Shown: piece by piece, positions 37,381-47,906 of the stretch
Layout: each line of letters opens with the position of its first letter
Position numbering within the stretch: position 1 is the stretch's first letter
Origin: Scleroderma bovista
Lineage: Eukaryota; Basidiomycota; Agaricomycetes; Boletales; Sclerodermataceae
Direction: 5' to 3'
DNA: 64,000 bases
NCBI GenBank assembly: GCA_037178675.1
Contig: JAYMGJ010000473.1
Span: 124,001-188,000, forward strand
Program-made: the position numbers and the translations under genes
Notes under the pieces: model-generated
Seen by the model: the letters and a program-made list of their open reading frames with translations, nothing else
Told to the model about the DNA's origin: nothing
Databases searched by the model: none

Positions 37381-37558
37381 TTTCACGCAGAATGTTTTGC
37401 TTCTCATTCTGCGCGAGAACGGCCCCATTTTCGTACTGTGTGAAGGACAAACCGATCTTTCTCGTCTTCTTTGCCGACCGTCTTACACGGGAAGCATCTC
37501 TTCTACATAGGAGGTCCCCAAAACGCGCAGAATCACAACCACCCGATTTTGCGTGACA
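37381..37558. repeat. Palindrome cluster 5 (two copies) inside intron 6 of gene B
   Basis: Copies at 37,381-37,417 (perfect 9-bp arms CGCAGAATG / CATTCTGCG, 10-nt loop) and 37,523-37,558 (CGCGCAGAATC / GATTTTGCGTGA) lie in the 277-nt intron 37,353-37,629. Confidence 0.75.
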
Positions 37559-39309
37559 GAGACTTCCATCCATCATTCTATCTGACTTGTTTTTTCTTTC
37601 CGTGTCTGACACCGTTACCGCTTCTCCAGATGTACGAGGCTTCGTTTACCATCAACCTTGCCATCAACAATCCCCCGGAAGACCTTCTCGCCTCCTCTGA
37701 GGATCGCATCGCCAGCGTTGCTCGCTATGCTGCCGAGGTAGCACTCAAAGTCTATTTTGACGATGTCAGGACGCTCGTCCACACGAACGTTGCTTCCCAG
37801 CTCACGCCTTTACTCACCGACGACGACAGGGGCGTCAGGACACGGGCACACGATCGACTCATGGCACTATCTCGATGGGAGGACGAAGACCTGCCATTGT
37901 CATCCAATGCCAGCATCGTCGTCAATCTACTTCGTGCCCTCGTAGATCCAGAGACCCAAGCATACGAGATGCCTTACGCCAAGGTCGGGAGCAAGCCGCT
38001 ATCATTCTTTGCAGATGCCATCGTACAACAGTGCACCTCCACCAAACGATTGCGTAAACCACCGTTCATTCGGGGTGGTAACTTTCTCGCCGTCGCACGC
38101 ATCGCCGTCAAAGAAATACTCTCCCTCCCAGGTCTCTCCAACATGAAATCCCCCGATGCAAACATTTTCGCCAGGGATGCGCTCATTGCTGCATGTCGTT
38201 CCCTCAAGATCAACCATATCCCGTGGATTCGTGACCATGATGGTCGTCATGGTCGTCCTACCATAACCATTTGTCACGACGTTTGGCTCAATCTTGGTGC
38301 CACCGACAAACCCCCCTCCATGGTCGTTCCATCGTTCCTGTCCAGACAACAATCAGCCTCCTCTGCAGCCTTTCGTGCTTCAGAGAAGATTCAGTCCAGC
38401 GATCCACGTGGCGACTAGTCTGCCATCAGTGTTCGTCTCGTGAAGTTCCACACCGTCCTCCACAAAACATCGCTTCCCACTGAATGGAACATTCGTCACC
38501 TCGGATTCAAGTCTCTTCCACAAGAGGTGATGGACGGTTATACTGAAGTCAAAGACAACTTCGTCTGCACAAATCCTCTCGAGCAGCTTTCTGTCATGTA
38601 TGCCATCATCGCGTGTGGACTCTTGCCCAACATATATGCACCTTCCAAGATCGAACATACCGACAACAGAGAATTATGGCCTGAGATCATGTACAATCTT
38701 CAATGGGTTTCACGCCCAAAGAAACGTGGCTCGACACGACCAGAACCCTTCATTACCATGGTCATCGGTTTCATCATGACCATGTTCAATCCTGACAATG
38801 CCTTGTGGGGAAAAGATGGCAAGTCGAAAGTGACCGTGGAATGGATCAAGAAACATTGTGAGCGTTCACCCAATCTAACATTTCAAACCTTGCACCTCAC
38901 CATCCGTCGCTCGACGTATGCAGCCAACAAGGGCATCACGGCCTTACTGTTATGCCGTTTCGGACTTGCCACCATCGAAACCGGCTGTGGCTTCCGCTCT
39001 GCACAATGGCGCACCGACATTTGTCCGATATCTGACCAGGCCATTAAGGAAAAACATGCGGAGGCCGTACGGCTGTTGAGAACGAGCGAAAAGTATGGTG
39101 GGTATGATGTCGTCCGTTTCCTTGTAGGTCCTCAGGCAGCAGAAATGTTGGCCAAGAAGAACTATGTCACGGCTCGCCGTCTCCCCATGGACGTTGCCTC
39201 GGCAAGTACATCGTCTCGTCGCAGACATGACGATGAGGACGATGACGAGGACCGTTTCATTTCCTGTGGCTCTATCAGTAAATCTTTCAAGATGCGACGG
39301 ACGAAATAA

Positions 39310-40060
39310 GGTCACCATATCCGTTATGTACCACCGAATAGATTCGAACGTATGAGCAATGCACCATATAGATGTGCTCGACAGCCGTTGAAGTATGCCA
39401 TAGAGTCACTGTGTGAAATACCATATTTCGCATATTTTGATTGGACCCATGTGCATTTGTTGTCCGTGACACCACATACCTAACACTAAGTCGTCCTTCA
39501 ATGGCGGTCCCGTGCTCAGAGACACTACCACGAATAGATCCGAAACAACGATGTCACTCATACATCCGGTACAACCAGTGTGTTCAAAATTGCGCATAAA
39601 TCCATGGGGTGCTTAGGGTTAGGGGGGATGTACACCACACAGGGTAGTGCCAACGGGTAGCCAGGTTTACTGGGTGATGAGAAAAGACGATGGAGGAAGG
39701 GGTCTTTAGGATAAATCCCGAAGACTGGCTCTTTCGACTTGTAGTCTCATCAGCCTCTTTCGTCTCTTTATATATTGCATGGACAGGGATTTGGAGCGGA
39801 GTCCGAATCACAAGCGTTGATAAGAGTGACTTATCCCATTGGTTACCGTTGGTTTGGTACTACTAGACTGGCAAGCGTCTCCAATGCGAGAACCATGTAG
39901 TGGGGGCAGAGCGGCACTACACTCAGCCGATTGTGACCCGATTGTCAGGTGAACCAACTTCCCGGCGATGTACTTAGGGTTATGAGACTATCTAGGTCAG
40001 ACTGAAACCCTAATTTAGGGTTTATTCCATATCTGATGCTCAGGCTAGGGCACCTTCCAT
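39310..40060. other. Spacer between gene B and the minisatellite
   Basis: No gene is supported. A short palindromic AACCCTAATTTAGGGTTT occurs near 40,006-40,023; it resembles a telomere-like hexamer in inverted arrangement but is a single instance. Confidence 0.35.
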
Positions 40061-40076
40061 GATGTTACAATTGTAG

Positions 40077-41050
40077 AATGTGGCCTTCCAGGAAGGCCAC
40101 ATGTACACAGGTGTAGCAATAGCATCTGATTTGGATGTTGGATGTGATGCTAGCCATGAGTATGGCCTTCCAGGAAGGCCACATGCACAGAGGTGTAGCA
40201 ATAGAATCTTCTTTGTATGTTGGACATGCTGCTTACCATGAGTGTGGCCTTCCAGGAAGGCCACATGCACAGAGGTGTAGCAATAGAATCTTCTTTGTAT
40301 GTTGGACATGCTGCTTACCATGAGTGTGGCCTTCCAGGAAGGCCACATGCACACAGGTGTAGCAATAGCATTTGGCTTAGATGTTGGATGTGATGCTAAC
40401 CATGAGTATGGCCTTCCAGGAAGGCCAGATGCACAAAGGTGTAGCAATAGCATCTGATTTGTATGTTGTATGTACTGCTTACCATGAGTGTGGCCTTCCA
40501 GGAAGGCCACATGTACATAGGTGTAGCAATAGCATCTGATTTGTATGTTGTATGTACTGCTTACCATGAGTGTGGCCTTCCAGGAAGGCCACATGCACAG
40601 AGGTGTAGCAATAGAATCTTCTTTGTATGTTGGACATGCTGCTTACCATGAGTGTGGCCTTCCAGGAAGGCCACATGCACAGAGGTGTAGCAATAGCATT
40701 TGGCTTAGATGTTGGATGTGATGCTAACCATGAGTATGGCCTTCCAGGAAGGCCACATGCACAGATGTGTAGCAATAGCATTTGGCTTGGATGTTGGATG
40801 TGATGCTTACCATGAGTGTGGCCTTCCTGGAAGGCCACATGCACAAAGGTGTAGCAATAGCATTTGGCTTGGATGTTGGATGTGATGCTAACCCTGAGTA
40901 TGGCCTTCCAGGAAGGCCAGATGCACAAAGGTGTAGCAATAGCATCTTATTTGTATGTTGTATGTACTGCTTACCATGAGTGTGGCCTTCCAGACAAGCC
41001 ACATGCACAGACGTGTAGCAATAGCATTTGGCTTGGATGTTGGATGTGCT
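40077..41050. repeat. Minisatellite: 12 units with an exact 82-bp period
   Basis: GGCCTTCC recurs at 40082, 40164, 40246, 40328, 40410, 40492, 40574, 40656, 40738, 40820, 40902 and 40984, i.e. every 82 bp with no length change. Each unit has the 19-bp palindrome TGGCCTTCCAGGAAGGCCA (centre T in unit 10, right arm eroded in unit 12), then CATGCACAxAGGTGTAGCAATAG and one of three variant tails (GAATCTTCTTTG..., CATTTGGCTT..., CATCTGATTTG...). Because 82 is not a multiple of 3 and the unit lacks stops on the minus strand, long but meaningless open frames appear across it. Confidence 0.95.
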
Positions 41051-41664
41051 CTATGTATATAGGTACACGGCCAGTTGCCGAAGATATAGAAATTATGTCA
41101 ACAGTGGCAGATGTCAGCTGACAGCACAGTTTGGTCGGTGGTGTATCTTTCCACATCGGTGGGCCTTATATTATTGGAGTCAAACATAGTGCCATCACCT
41201 AATGTGGTTTCCCTAGGCTCTCAGTGACGTTTTGCGTATGTAAACGTGGTTCGGATTCCGTGTCTAGCAATGTACAAGATTTTTCATGCAGACTGGGACA
41301 TCTATTCAGTGTCCCGGGAGCTAGTAACAGTGATATCACCTGTAGATAGTTAGTTTGCATCGTGGTGTCATTGTCATGGGTGTGTCGTGGTATTATCATG
41401 GGTGTGTCAATGTACTATGTCTGTTCAACATTGTTGAAGGTACATTAGCTCGATGTCATTGATCATATGCCATGGGTGTATCACCAGGAGGATGTCTCCT
41501 TGAGGTTTAGTTTACAACACAGGTGTACAGACAAAAAGCAAACAAGGTCACTGTCATTGAAGCAGGGCATAACACAAGTACTATCTACGACTAATGAGCA
41601 ATGATTAAGATGCGAGAAGATGCGAGAGAGATGGTGCGACAGATTGTTTGAAAAGGTGTAGCAT
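41051..41664. other. Spacer, nothing recognised
   Basis: No gene, RNA or repeat family could be assigned here. It has a few short near-repeats of CATGGGTGTGTC around 41,375-41,480. Confidence 0.35.
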
Positions 41665-43527
41665 TCACCAGATTAATCCCTGTTGGATAGTGTTCTGCCA
41701 AGGTATGCTACTGGTGTGAGGGGCGGCAATAACATCCACAACATTCAACTTGAGCAACTTGAGAAGTCTCTTGCGACCAGGGTAATCATACAGATCTGCT
41801 TGAAGATATTTGACAAACACGCTGTAGAAAGTTAGCTTTGTATAACGAATGTAGACAACAACTTACCTTGCGTTAATGGTCTGATATTCCTCCTTGTTCT
41901 GTGACTTCATATGGGCATTCCTCCAGATAGTGTCAAGACAAGTGTCAGTAAATTTCCAGTAGTCTTTGGCGCGGAAATTTGTGGGTGACTCCTTCTTCAC
42001 CTTCTTGGGGTGTTCCTCAAGAAATTCCGCATCCTCACCCTCATCATTCCCCCCCTCCGCATCCAAATCCTCGTCCTGAAATGCAGCATCATCGTTGACC
42101 TGACCGGAATAATCATCATCAGGAATACCCTCCACATCCAGCTCTTCATCAGACATTTCATGATCATCCTCGCCTGCAACCGGCACATCTTGAGAGTCAG
42201 GCTCCTCGTCAGCATGAGCGCCATTCAAGGCATTCCTCTCCTCTTCAATGTCAATGTCAAGCTGTTCTGAAAAATATTCACAAAGACTAGGACGCATGAA
42301 TGGGATGATGGCAGGGGAATAAAGGTCCGCGGGGGCATGTTCTTGAAAGTTGCCGAGATTCATAATAAAGATTCGGAGGCAGGTACGCTAGTATGGTCAC
42401 TGTCAGTAAAAAAAACAATAGCAATGATTGTGGACTTACTAAGAAAGCAGTGTGATGCCAGTGTGAAGCATTGACATCAATGTGACCGCCGCCTGCACGA
42501 GAAAGGATCTGAAGCACATCCATGATACTCGAGTGACGGTAAAGCGACTTGACCAACTTAAATGCAAATTAGTGTGATTGAAGTATTGTTGTATGTACTT
42601 ACTCCACTCTTGATCTGGCCACAGATGGTCGTCAACATCCTTGTAACCGTTTTTGTCAAAAGCACGTGAACTTCTGGATCCTTGAACATGACCGCCATGA
42701 CCTTGAACACATCCATATGTTTCTGAATAAAATCCTGTAATTACGTGAGTAAAAGTAGGCTCGAGTTGGAAGTGTCGCACCATGATGTGAGTGTTAGCAT
42801 CAGTTAGATATGCCATGAGGTTGGGCGACAGCAGACAAGCAAAAAGTCGACTTTTGAGGGAAGCCTGGCATTATGGGAATGAGCTTGAATGTAGTTTAAT
42901 AATATGAACCACACACCGCAAAGTCCTTTGAGTTAATAAGGTTTTTGGCGGCAGTAGCTTTGGTCTCGGTATCCAGAACAGCGAATCTAAGTAAAGATGT
43001 TTTAATGTCTATCAACATTAGAAATATGTCACCGAGCTGCATGATGAGTAATTAGAACGATTGACGTGTATAGTAGGGAAACGTACCTCAATGAATTGGT
43101 TCAACTTTTCAAGAGGAACACTGCTGTTGTCGGCCATCTTCCGTGCAATTCTCTTCAGCTGGTGCATACGAGAAGGCTGAAGTGTCATGGATTCAGATGT
43201 AGAGGTGAGGGTCGTGGATCCAACGACAGAAGGACTGTTGTCACCATTCCTTGGAGCGAGGCTGGCAGAAATTGGTTCAAGTTCATCGTCAGAAACAGAG
43301 GGGCGTCTGCGTTTGCTGCCAGCAGAAGGCCCCACTGTCGGCCTGGCATTGCCCGGTGCCCTGGAAGGTCTCATGAGTGAAGGGACATGACTGCCTTCAT
43401 GCGAACTTGGTTGCTTCCCTTTTGCTGAGCCTCTTGACCCACCAATGGACAGAGAAGCTGATCGGACGCCAGCTGGGCCTGTATTCACCTTTCCTGTGGT
43501 TGTGCGAGCTGGATAGGATGAAAACAT
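41665..43527 (-). CDS. Agaricomycete-expanded protein of unknown function, seven exons
   Basis: Exons at about 43527-43087, 43036-42917, 42864-42781, 42734-42603, 42556-42440, 42387-41867 and 41821-41665 join in phase. The first ~100 residues are a Ser/Pro/Gly-rich linker with S-K-R-R-R-P. The central part is helical, with A-R-K-M-A-D, L-F-A-C-L-L-S-P-N-L, F-I-Q-K-H-M-D-V-F-K, G-H-I-D-V-N-A-S-H-W and F-L-R-T-C-L-R-I-F. An acidic region of about 80 residues rich in D/E follows, and the C-terminus has D-Y-W-K-F-T-D and Y-L-Q-A-D-L-Y-D-Y-P. This order (L-S-P-N-L, HW, FLRxCLR, acidic linker, W-x-F-x-D) matches multi-copy mushroom proteins of unknown role. No enzymatic motif is seen and this copy looks intact. 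Confidence 0.6.
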
Positions 43528-43786
43528 GGTGAGAATGGGGGGTGCAAGTTTGACAGATAAAAACAATAAAAACAAGATGTATTTTGGTTTGTTTGCACCC
43601 TCACACACAACATCTTTGCACGGAACACTTGCACAATTGACAGTTGGAATTTCGACTTATTTTATGCTGAAACCTGTATGATAGTCATGCAAAGAATAAA
43701 TGAGTGAAATGATGTGTGTATGGGGGGAGACACAAATGTGAACATGCCTGATATCCAGCCAAAGGAGCAACTCAGTCTTATTAAGC

Positions 43787-44059
43787 CAGTGCCCCCCTAA
43801 CCTCTGACTTTCATGCTTTAAGTCAATCACATAGGGTATTATTTCTATAGAGCATTACCATGGATACACTAAACCTCCTACTGGATTGATCACTCCAATT
43901 GTACAAGACATTGGATTCAAGGGGTTAGTGACCATCTCTTCAGAAGCCAAAGCAGACTTGTGATGGCAAGTCAGTGCCCCCTAACCTCTGACTTTCATGC
44001 TTTAAGTCAATCACATAGGGTATTACTTCTATAGACCATTACCATGGATACACTAAACA
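43787..44059. repeat. ~88-bp direct repeat pair
   Basis: CAGTGCCCCCCTAACC through ACCATGGATACACTAAAC occurs at about 43,787-43,873 and again at 43,972-44,059 with only a few differences. The ~100 bp between them are unrelated. The pair lies just beyond the 3' end of the large interrupted pseudogene. Confidence 0.75.
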
Positions 44060-45461
44060 CCTATATGCATGAAAATGGCATGCCTCAGCAGTGCAATGCA
44101 GACTCTGCAGCAGCCTCCCACCACCATTTTTCATATGATTGAAAACAAATGTTAATTATACAGAATTGCATTGAATAAAAAGGACATTATGGTAAATTAA
44201 AATCATCAGGATTGTAGACATAGCCTTGCTGTGCAAAAGGGTGTATAGTATGTGGTAATAAAGGATGGTGCATGTCATTACTTTGAGAAGCATGGACATC
44301 AGAGAGAACCTGAGCTTGACTTTGATATTGAGGCACCTGCAAATGGTGTCCTTGTGGTAATGGATTCTGCTGAATGGGCAATTGATGCAGGGCTGCATAT
44401 TGTCCTTGATGCAAGTCAATAGAGGAATGGTGCTGATATGGTTGGATTTGTTGGAAGTTCCAGGAAGGTGTAACAGGTGGGTGATGATAGCAGGATGATG
44501 GGTACTGGTTAGGGACTGGTGCTGGATAAGATGACATTGACATGCCCATTGATGATGTGGCTGGTGAGTAGGATGATACAGGCAGTGGTAATGGAGCTTG
44601 TACAGCCACCAATGAAGATGGTCCAGGCTCTGCATATTGAGCATGTGTGGAGACAGAAGAAGAGAAATGAACTGGGGTGGGGGGTTGATTACACTGTGTG
44701 CCTGATGATGAAGGCAATACCACAGCTGGAGGTGGAGTGGGTTTGGTGGGTTTGGTAGCTGCCTTCTGCTTTCCTTTCTTCTTGGATCTCTGTGTCTGTT
44801 GATCAAAGGCAGCAGGAGCCTCACTTCCCAACAGCTCTTTTTCCTGGTTAGTCTCGCCTGTGGTATTATTTTTCTGATGGATTTGCTTGACAGCATTTGT
44901 GCGGACCTCAGCAATATTTGTGACACATACTGAGCTATGCTGAAGGCCTTCTGGGAGGCATGACCATATGGCATCATAGTTATGGATTGACCATACATTG
45001 AGGAAATAGTGGGGAGTGGGTTCATGCTGAATCACAGACATTGTGCGGGCAGTTTCCAACCTCTCTTGTCTCTGATGTTTCTATTGTGCTAATTTGCACT
45101 GAGATGCTATGCAATTGTGTTGAAGGTTCACTAAACACAGTATTTCCTAACTGATGTTAATAATATAAATTGATTGTAGAAATTAACTCACCTCTCCAGG
45201 AACAACCATCTCCATATCTATTAGCTCAAGACATGGAACTTGAAGAAGTGGATGTAATGTTGATCCAAATGAAAATAGTTGAATGGCAACATATTCAACC
45301 TTGCATGCACGGTCTGTTGAAAGTAAGATTTCTTGAACACAACCTATGCATGACTGCAACAATTTCAATACTTTACAGTAGTCAAGAGAAAATAAAAGAG
45401 ATGAACTGACTTTGCCATCTTTGTAAAATATCACATGACTGCCAATTAATATCTTGTCCCC

Positions 45462-45478
45462 ATTCTTCACTGTAAATG
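45462..45478. repeat. 5' target-site duplication of the LINE
   Basis: ATTCTTCACTGTAAATG here and ATTCTTTACTGTAAATG at 57,264-57,280 differ at one base and flank the LINE. Both read as the same coding sequence of the interrupted minus-strand gene. Confidence 0.85.
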
Positions 45479-45900
45479 GTACTCCCATGTACAGTCAAGT
45501 GGCACATCACTCCCTTGCTGCCACGTCCGTCATTACATGAACGATGAGCAATCAACCCCGAACCGGCTACAAGCCCAGTAGGGAGGATCTTTTGAATGAA
45601 AATTGAGAACAATAATTTCCTGCTGCTCCCAGCTTGACTGGGTACCAAGCCTGTCCAGCTAAGTGACGATCACCCGAGAAGAAAACCATCCAGCGCGAAA
45701 GTCTGAAAGCTTCCTATATAATTACCCCATCCTTAACCTACACAGATGGAGTCGTGTGGAACTCATCTCTGGTGATGGTCTATTGAGCCACTCACTCAAG
45801 CAGCATCCAAGTATGTCATACTTGAACCCCCACTAGCCCCTCCCATGACGTTTGACAGCCAGCGGAAGTCTAAGGAAAGGCCACATGCCCTGCCTCACGG

Positions 45901-47791
45901 TGTCATGCACCAAACAGGTTTGGTACAGTGAACATGGAAGATAATGTTTATATCAAATGATCCTTATGCGAAGGATAAGCACAACGGACCCTCATCGTAG
46001 CCATCTATCGCACAAGAAGACTATTCTGATGCAAGAGATGATTGCCAACGCTGACAGTCATCACTCGCACAAGAACCGCCAAGAAGCAGAAGAAACTGAA
46101 GGAATAATGTCCATTATGAACGAGCAAAGAAGCTGAAGAATTGAAGGAGAAACGAAGGAAAGAAGAGAAGAAACGATTTTAGCGCTGAAATGTCATTTTT
46201 AGGTGCCCAGTGCCGGCATTCCGATATTTTGAATAGCTCCACCGTTCCTGAAGCTATCAGGCATGTGACTATACTGTCAGAGAGCCTAGAGCGTGGTCTA
46301 TCTGCCTGTCAAGTTCCGACACAAATCCGTTCATTTCCCACGGAGATATTCCCCCCGCAATCCAGACACTTGTCTCATCGCTCACTATGGAGTCCGTATT
46401 TTCTCTGGATCATTTCTCCGCTATTGCTGCAGATCTCCACTATGTCCTACTCTTAGGACAGCCTCTCCCTGAGTTCCTGTGCACTGCCTGGCACATATCT
46501 TCCCAGCCTGCTCCCTCAGTCCCCCTCGTTCTCGGTCAGCGTGTTCTCCTCGTCAGTCCTGCATCAAGGACGTACTTTGGTCATCTTAGGTCTATTGTCA
46601 AGCTTGAGAAGTCTTCTCTGGTCGTCTCTGTGTCCCCTGAGCCCTCAGCCTATGGTCCCTTCCTCCCAGATACTTGCCATGTCCATCTTCCTTTGTCATC
46701 CGTCTTGCTTTCCCGGATGCGTCGAATTCAATACACTATCCGCTTCCCTGCTTTCAGACGACGTCCCCTAGCACCATGACAGTTATACCCCCACTTTAGA
46801 GTGCTATTAGGAAGAAGAACCCTCTCTCGTTCTTTCCCAGAAGAGAGCTCGTCAAGGGAGCCCATGGTTGCGCTACAGCAGCGCTAGAACACATGCATTA
46901 CACCTTAGTGTATGCTGACCCCCCAAAGACCTCTGGACCCCTGGTACCCTTCTTGTGGCTGTTCTGTCTCGGATCAATTCCCCTATTAATCCCAGATCTT
47001 CCCCATTGTTGTCCCATCAAGTTCCTGATGGTACACAGCCTCCCATCAAACTTCTTAGGCTGTGCATCAATGACTTCCCTTCTGCTGTGCAGTGACTCAT
47101 CCCTTGCTTACTGATGCTCTCTTGTCATCAGTATTACTCTATCCCTTTCGCATTTTTGGTATATTACTCAGCTGATGACTCACTCCCTTACCAATCAATC
47201 TTGTCATGCAGCTTACTCATTCCTTTACTCAGCAGCTTATTCATGCTCCCTATGCTTACTCATTCATGCTTATGCCTTGCTTACTGATCACCTACAAACC
47301 CCTTACAAAGCTCTTACCAATCCCTTACCAATCCTTGACAAATTCTGCTTACTCCCTTCTCTTTTTGTACTTTAATGCTGTGCCCCCCCATGTATTTAAA
47401 CCCCTGGGCTCAGCCCAGTGGGAGAGAGCCCAAAATAGCACGAAATTATCCCTCCATCAGACTCTCCCAATCAGTATCCCTCCAGTCCTTGAGTCCTTGT
47501 AGGCTTCAGTGAAGGTCTAAAGGCTCAATATCTTCAAGTTTATCCAAGTTATTCAAGATCTATCCTTCTTACTAGGCTCAAGCAGAGTCTAGGCTTCATT
47601 CTAGTCAATCTTCCTTGCCTCTGGACATCTGAGGCATCCCTGTTCCCTTGCTGCACTATTCTCTCTGTGTAGCACCCCCTTCCCAACCAACTCCTGTCTG
47701 GATTCCGCGTAGGAAAACCACCACTCTTTCTTTGTCTATTGGTGTTGTGTTTTGGTTGTTGTTTCAACCTAAACCCTCACTTTGACTCACA
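45901..47791 (+). mobile_element. Solo-LTR-like element, copy 1
   Basis: The copy starts TGTCATGCACC and ends GACTCACA, so it has TG...CA ends, and is flanked by ACGG on both sides (4-bp target duplication). A reverse-complement copy lies at 51,377-53,446. It holds an ATTTAAA box near 47,394 followed by a polyadenylation-like region, which suits an LTR. No coding region or internal retroelement domain is present, so I call it a solo LTR; an LTR of ~1.9 kb is long, and a non-autonomous element is an alternative. It sits in the LINE 5' leader. Confidence 0.65.
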
Positions 47792-47906
47792 ACGGATCGG
47801 ACCGTCAGTATATCAAAGGGGGCCTTTCACCTGGACATTCCTTTGTCCTCTCCTACCCCACCTATGGCCTATAAAACCCCAAGCCCAAAAGCACGGTGAT
47901 GCACCA

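Larger units (their letters stand above)
34421..39309 (+). pseudogene. Gene B: 1,387-codon protein of unknown family with two in-frame stops
   Basis: Seven exons (34421-34464, 34522-35403, 35630-35920, 35972-36745, 36808-36907, 36960-37352, 37630-39309) total 4,164 nt with no phase error. Two stops interrupt the frame: TGA at 36375-36377 and TAG at 38416-38418, each followed by hundreds of codons in the same frame. The first could be spliced out by a 54-nt in-frame candidate intron (36360-36413) with weak GTAGAT/CGAG sites; the second has no good intron. Notable parts: an acidic N-terminus, R-M-M-Y-I-G-T-R-L-D-D-Q-L-W-I-A-M (exon 2), a Trp-rich exon 3 (V-L-W-R-D-W-V-R), long helical exons 5-7, and a C-terminus with D/E runs and a basic K-M-R-R-T-K end. 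I recognise no domain. Same strand and palindrome family as gene A suggest the two belong together. Confidence 0.55.

Noticed and set aside
27131..37558. CRISPR-like array
   Set aside because: Copies are irregularly spaced, imperfect, individually palindromic and split among introns and spacers of spliced eukaryotic genes; no constant repeat-spacer pattern.
40006..40023. Internal telomeric repeat
   Set aside because: A single inverted AACCCTAA/TTAGGGTT pair, not an array; expected by chance or from a larger repeat.
40040..41150. Several overlapping open frames of 60-184 codons on both strands with repeated W-P-S-W-K-A-T-type segments
   Set aside because: They arise because the 82-bp minisatellite unit lacks stops and cycles through the frames; no splice or start signals and no known product.
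45901..47791. Open frames inside the LTR-like copies (also in the second copy on the other strand)
   Set aside because: They are shared only because the copies are repeats; no domain, and the composition fits non-coding LTR sequence.
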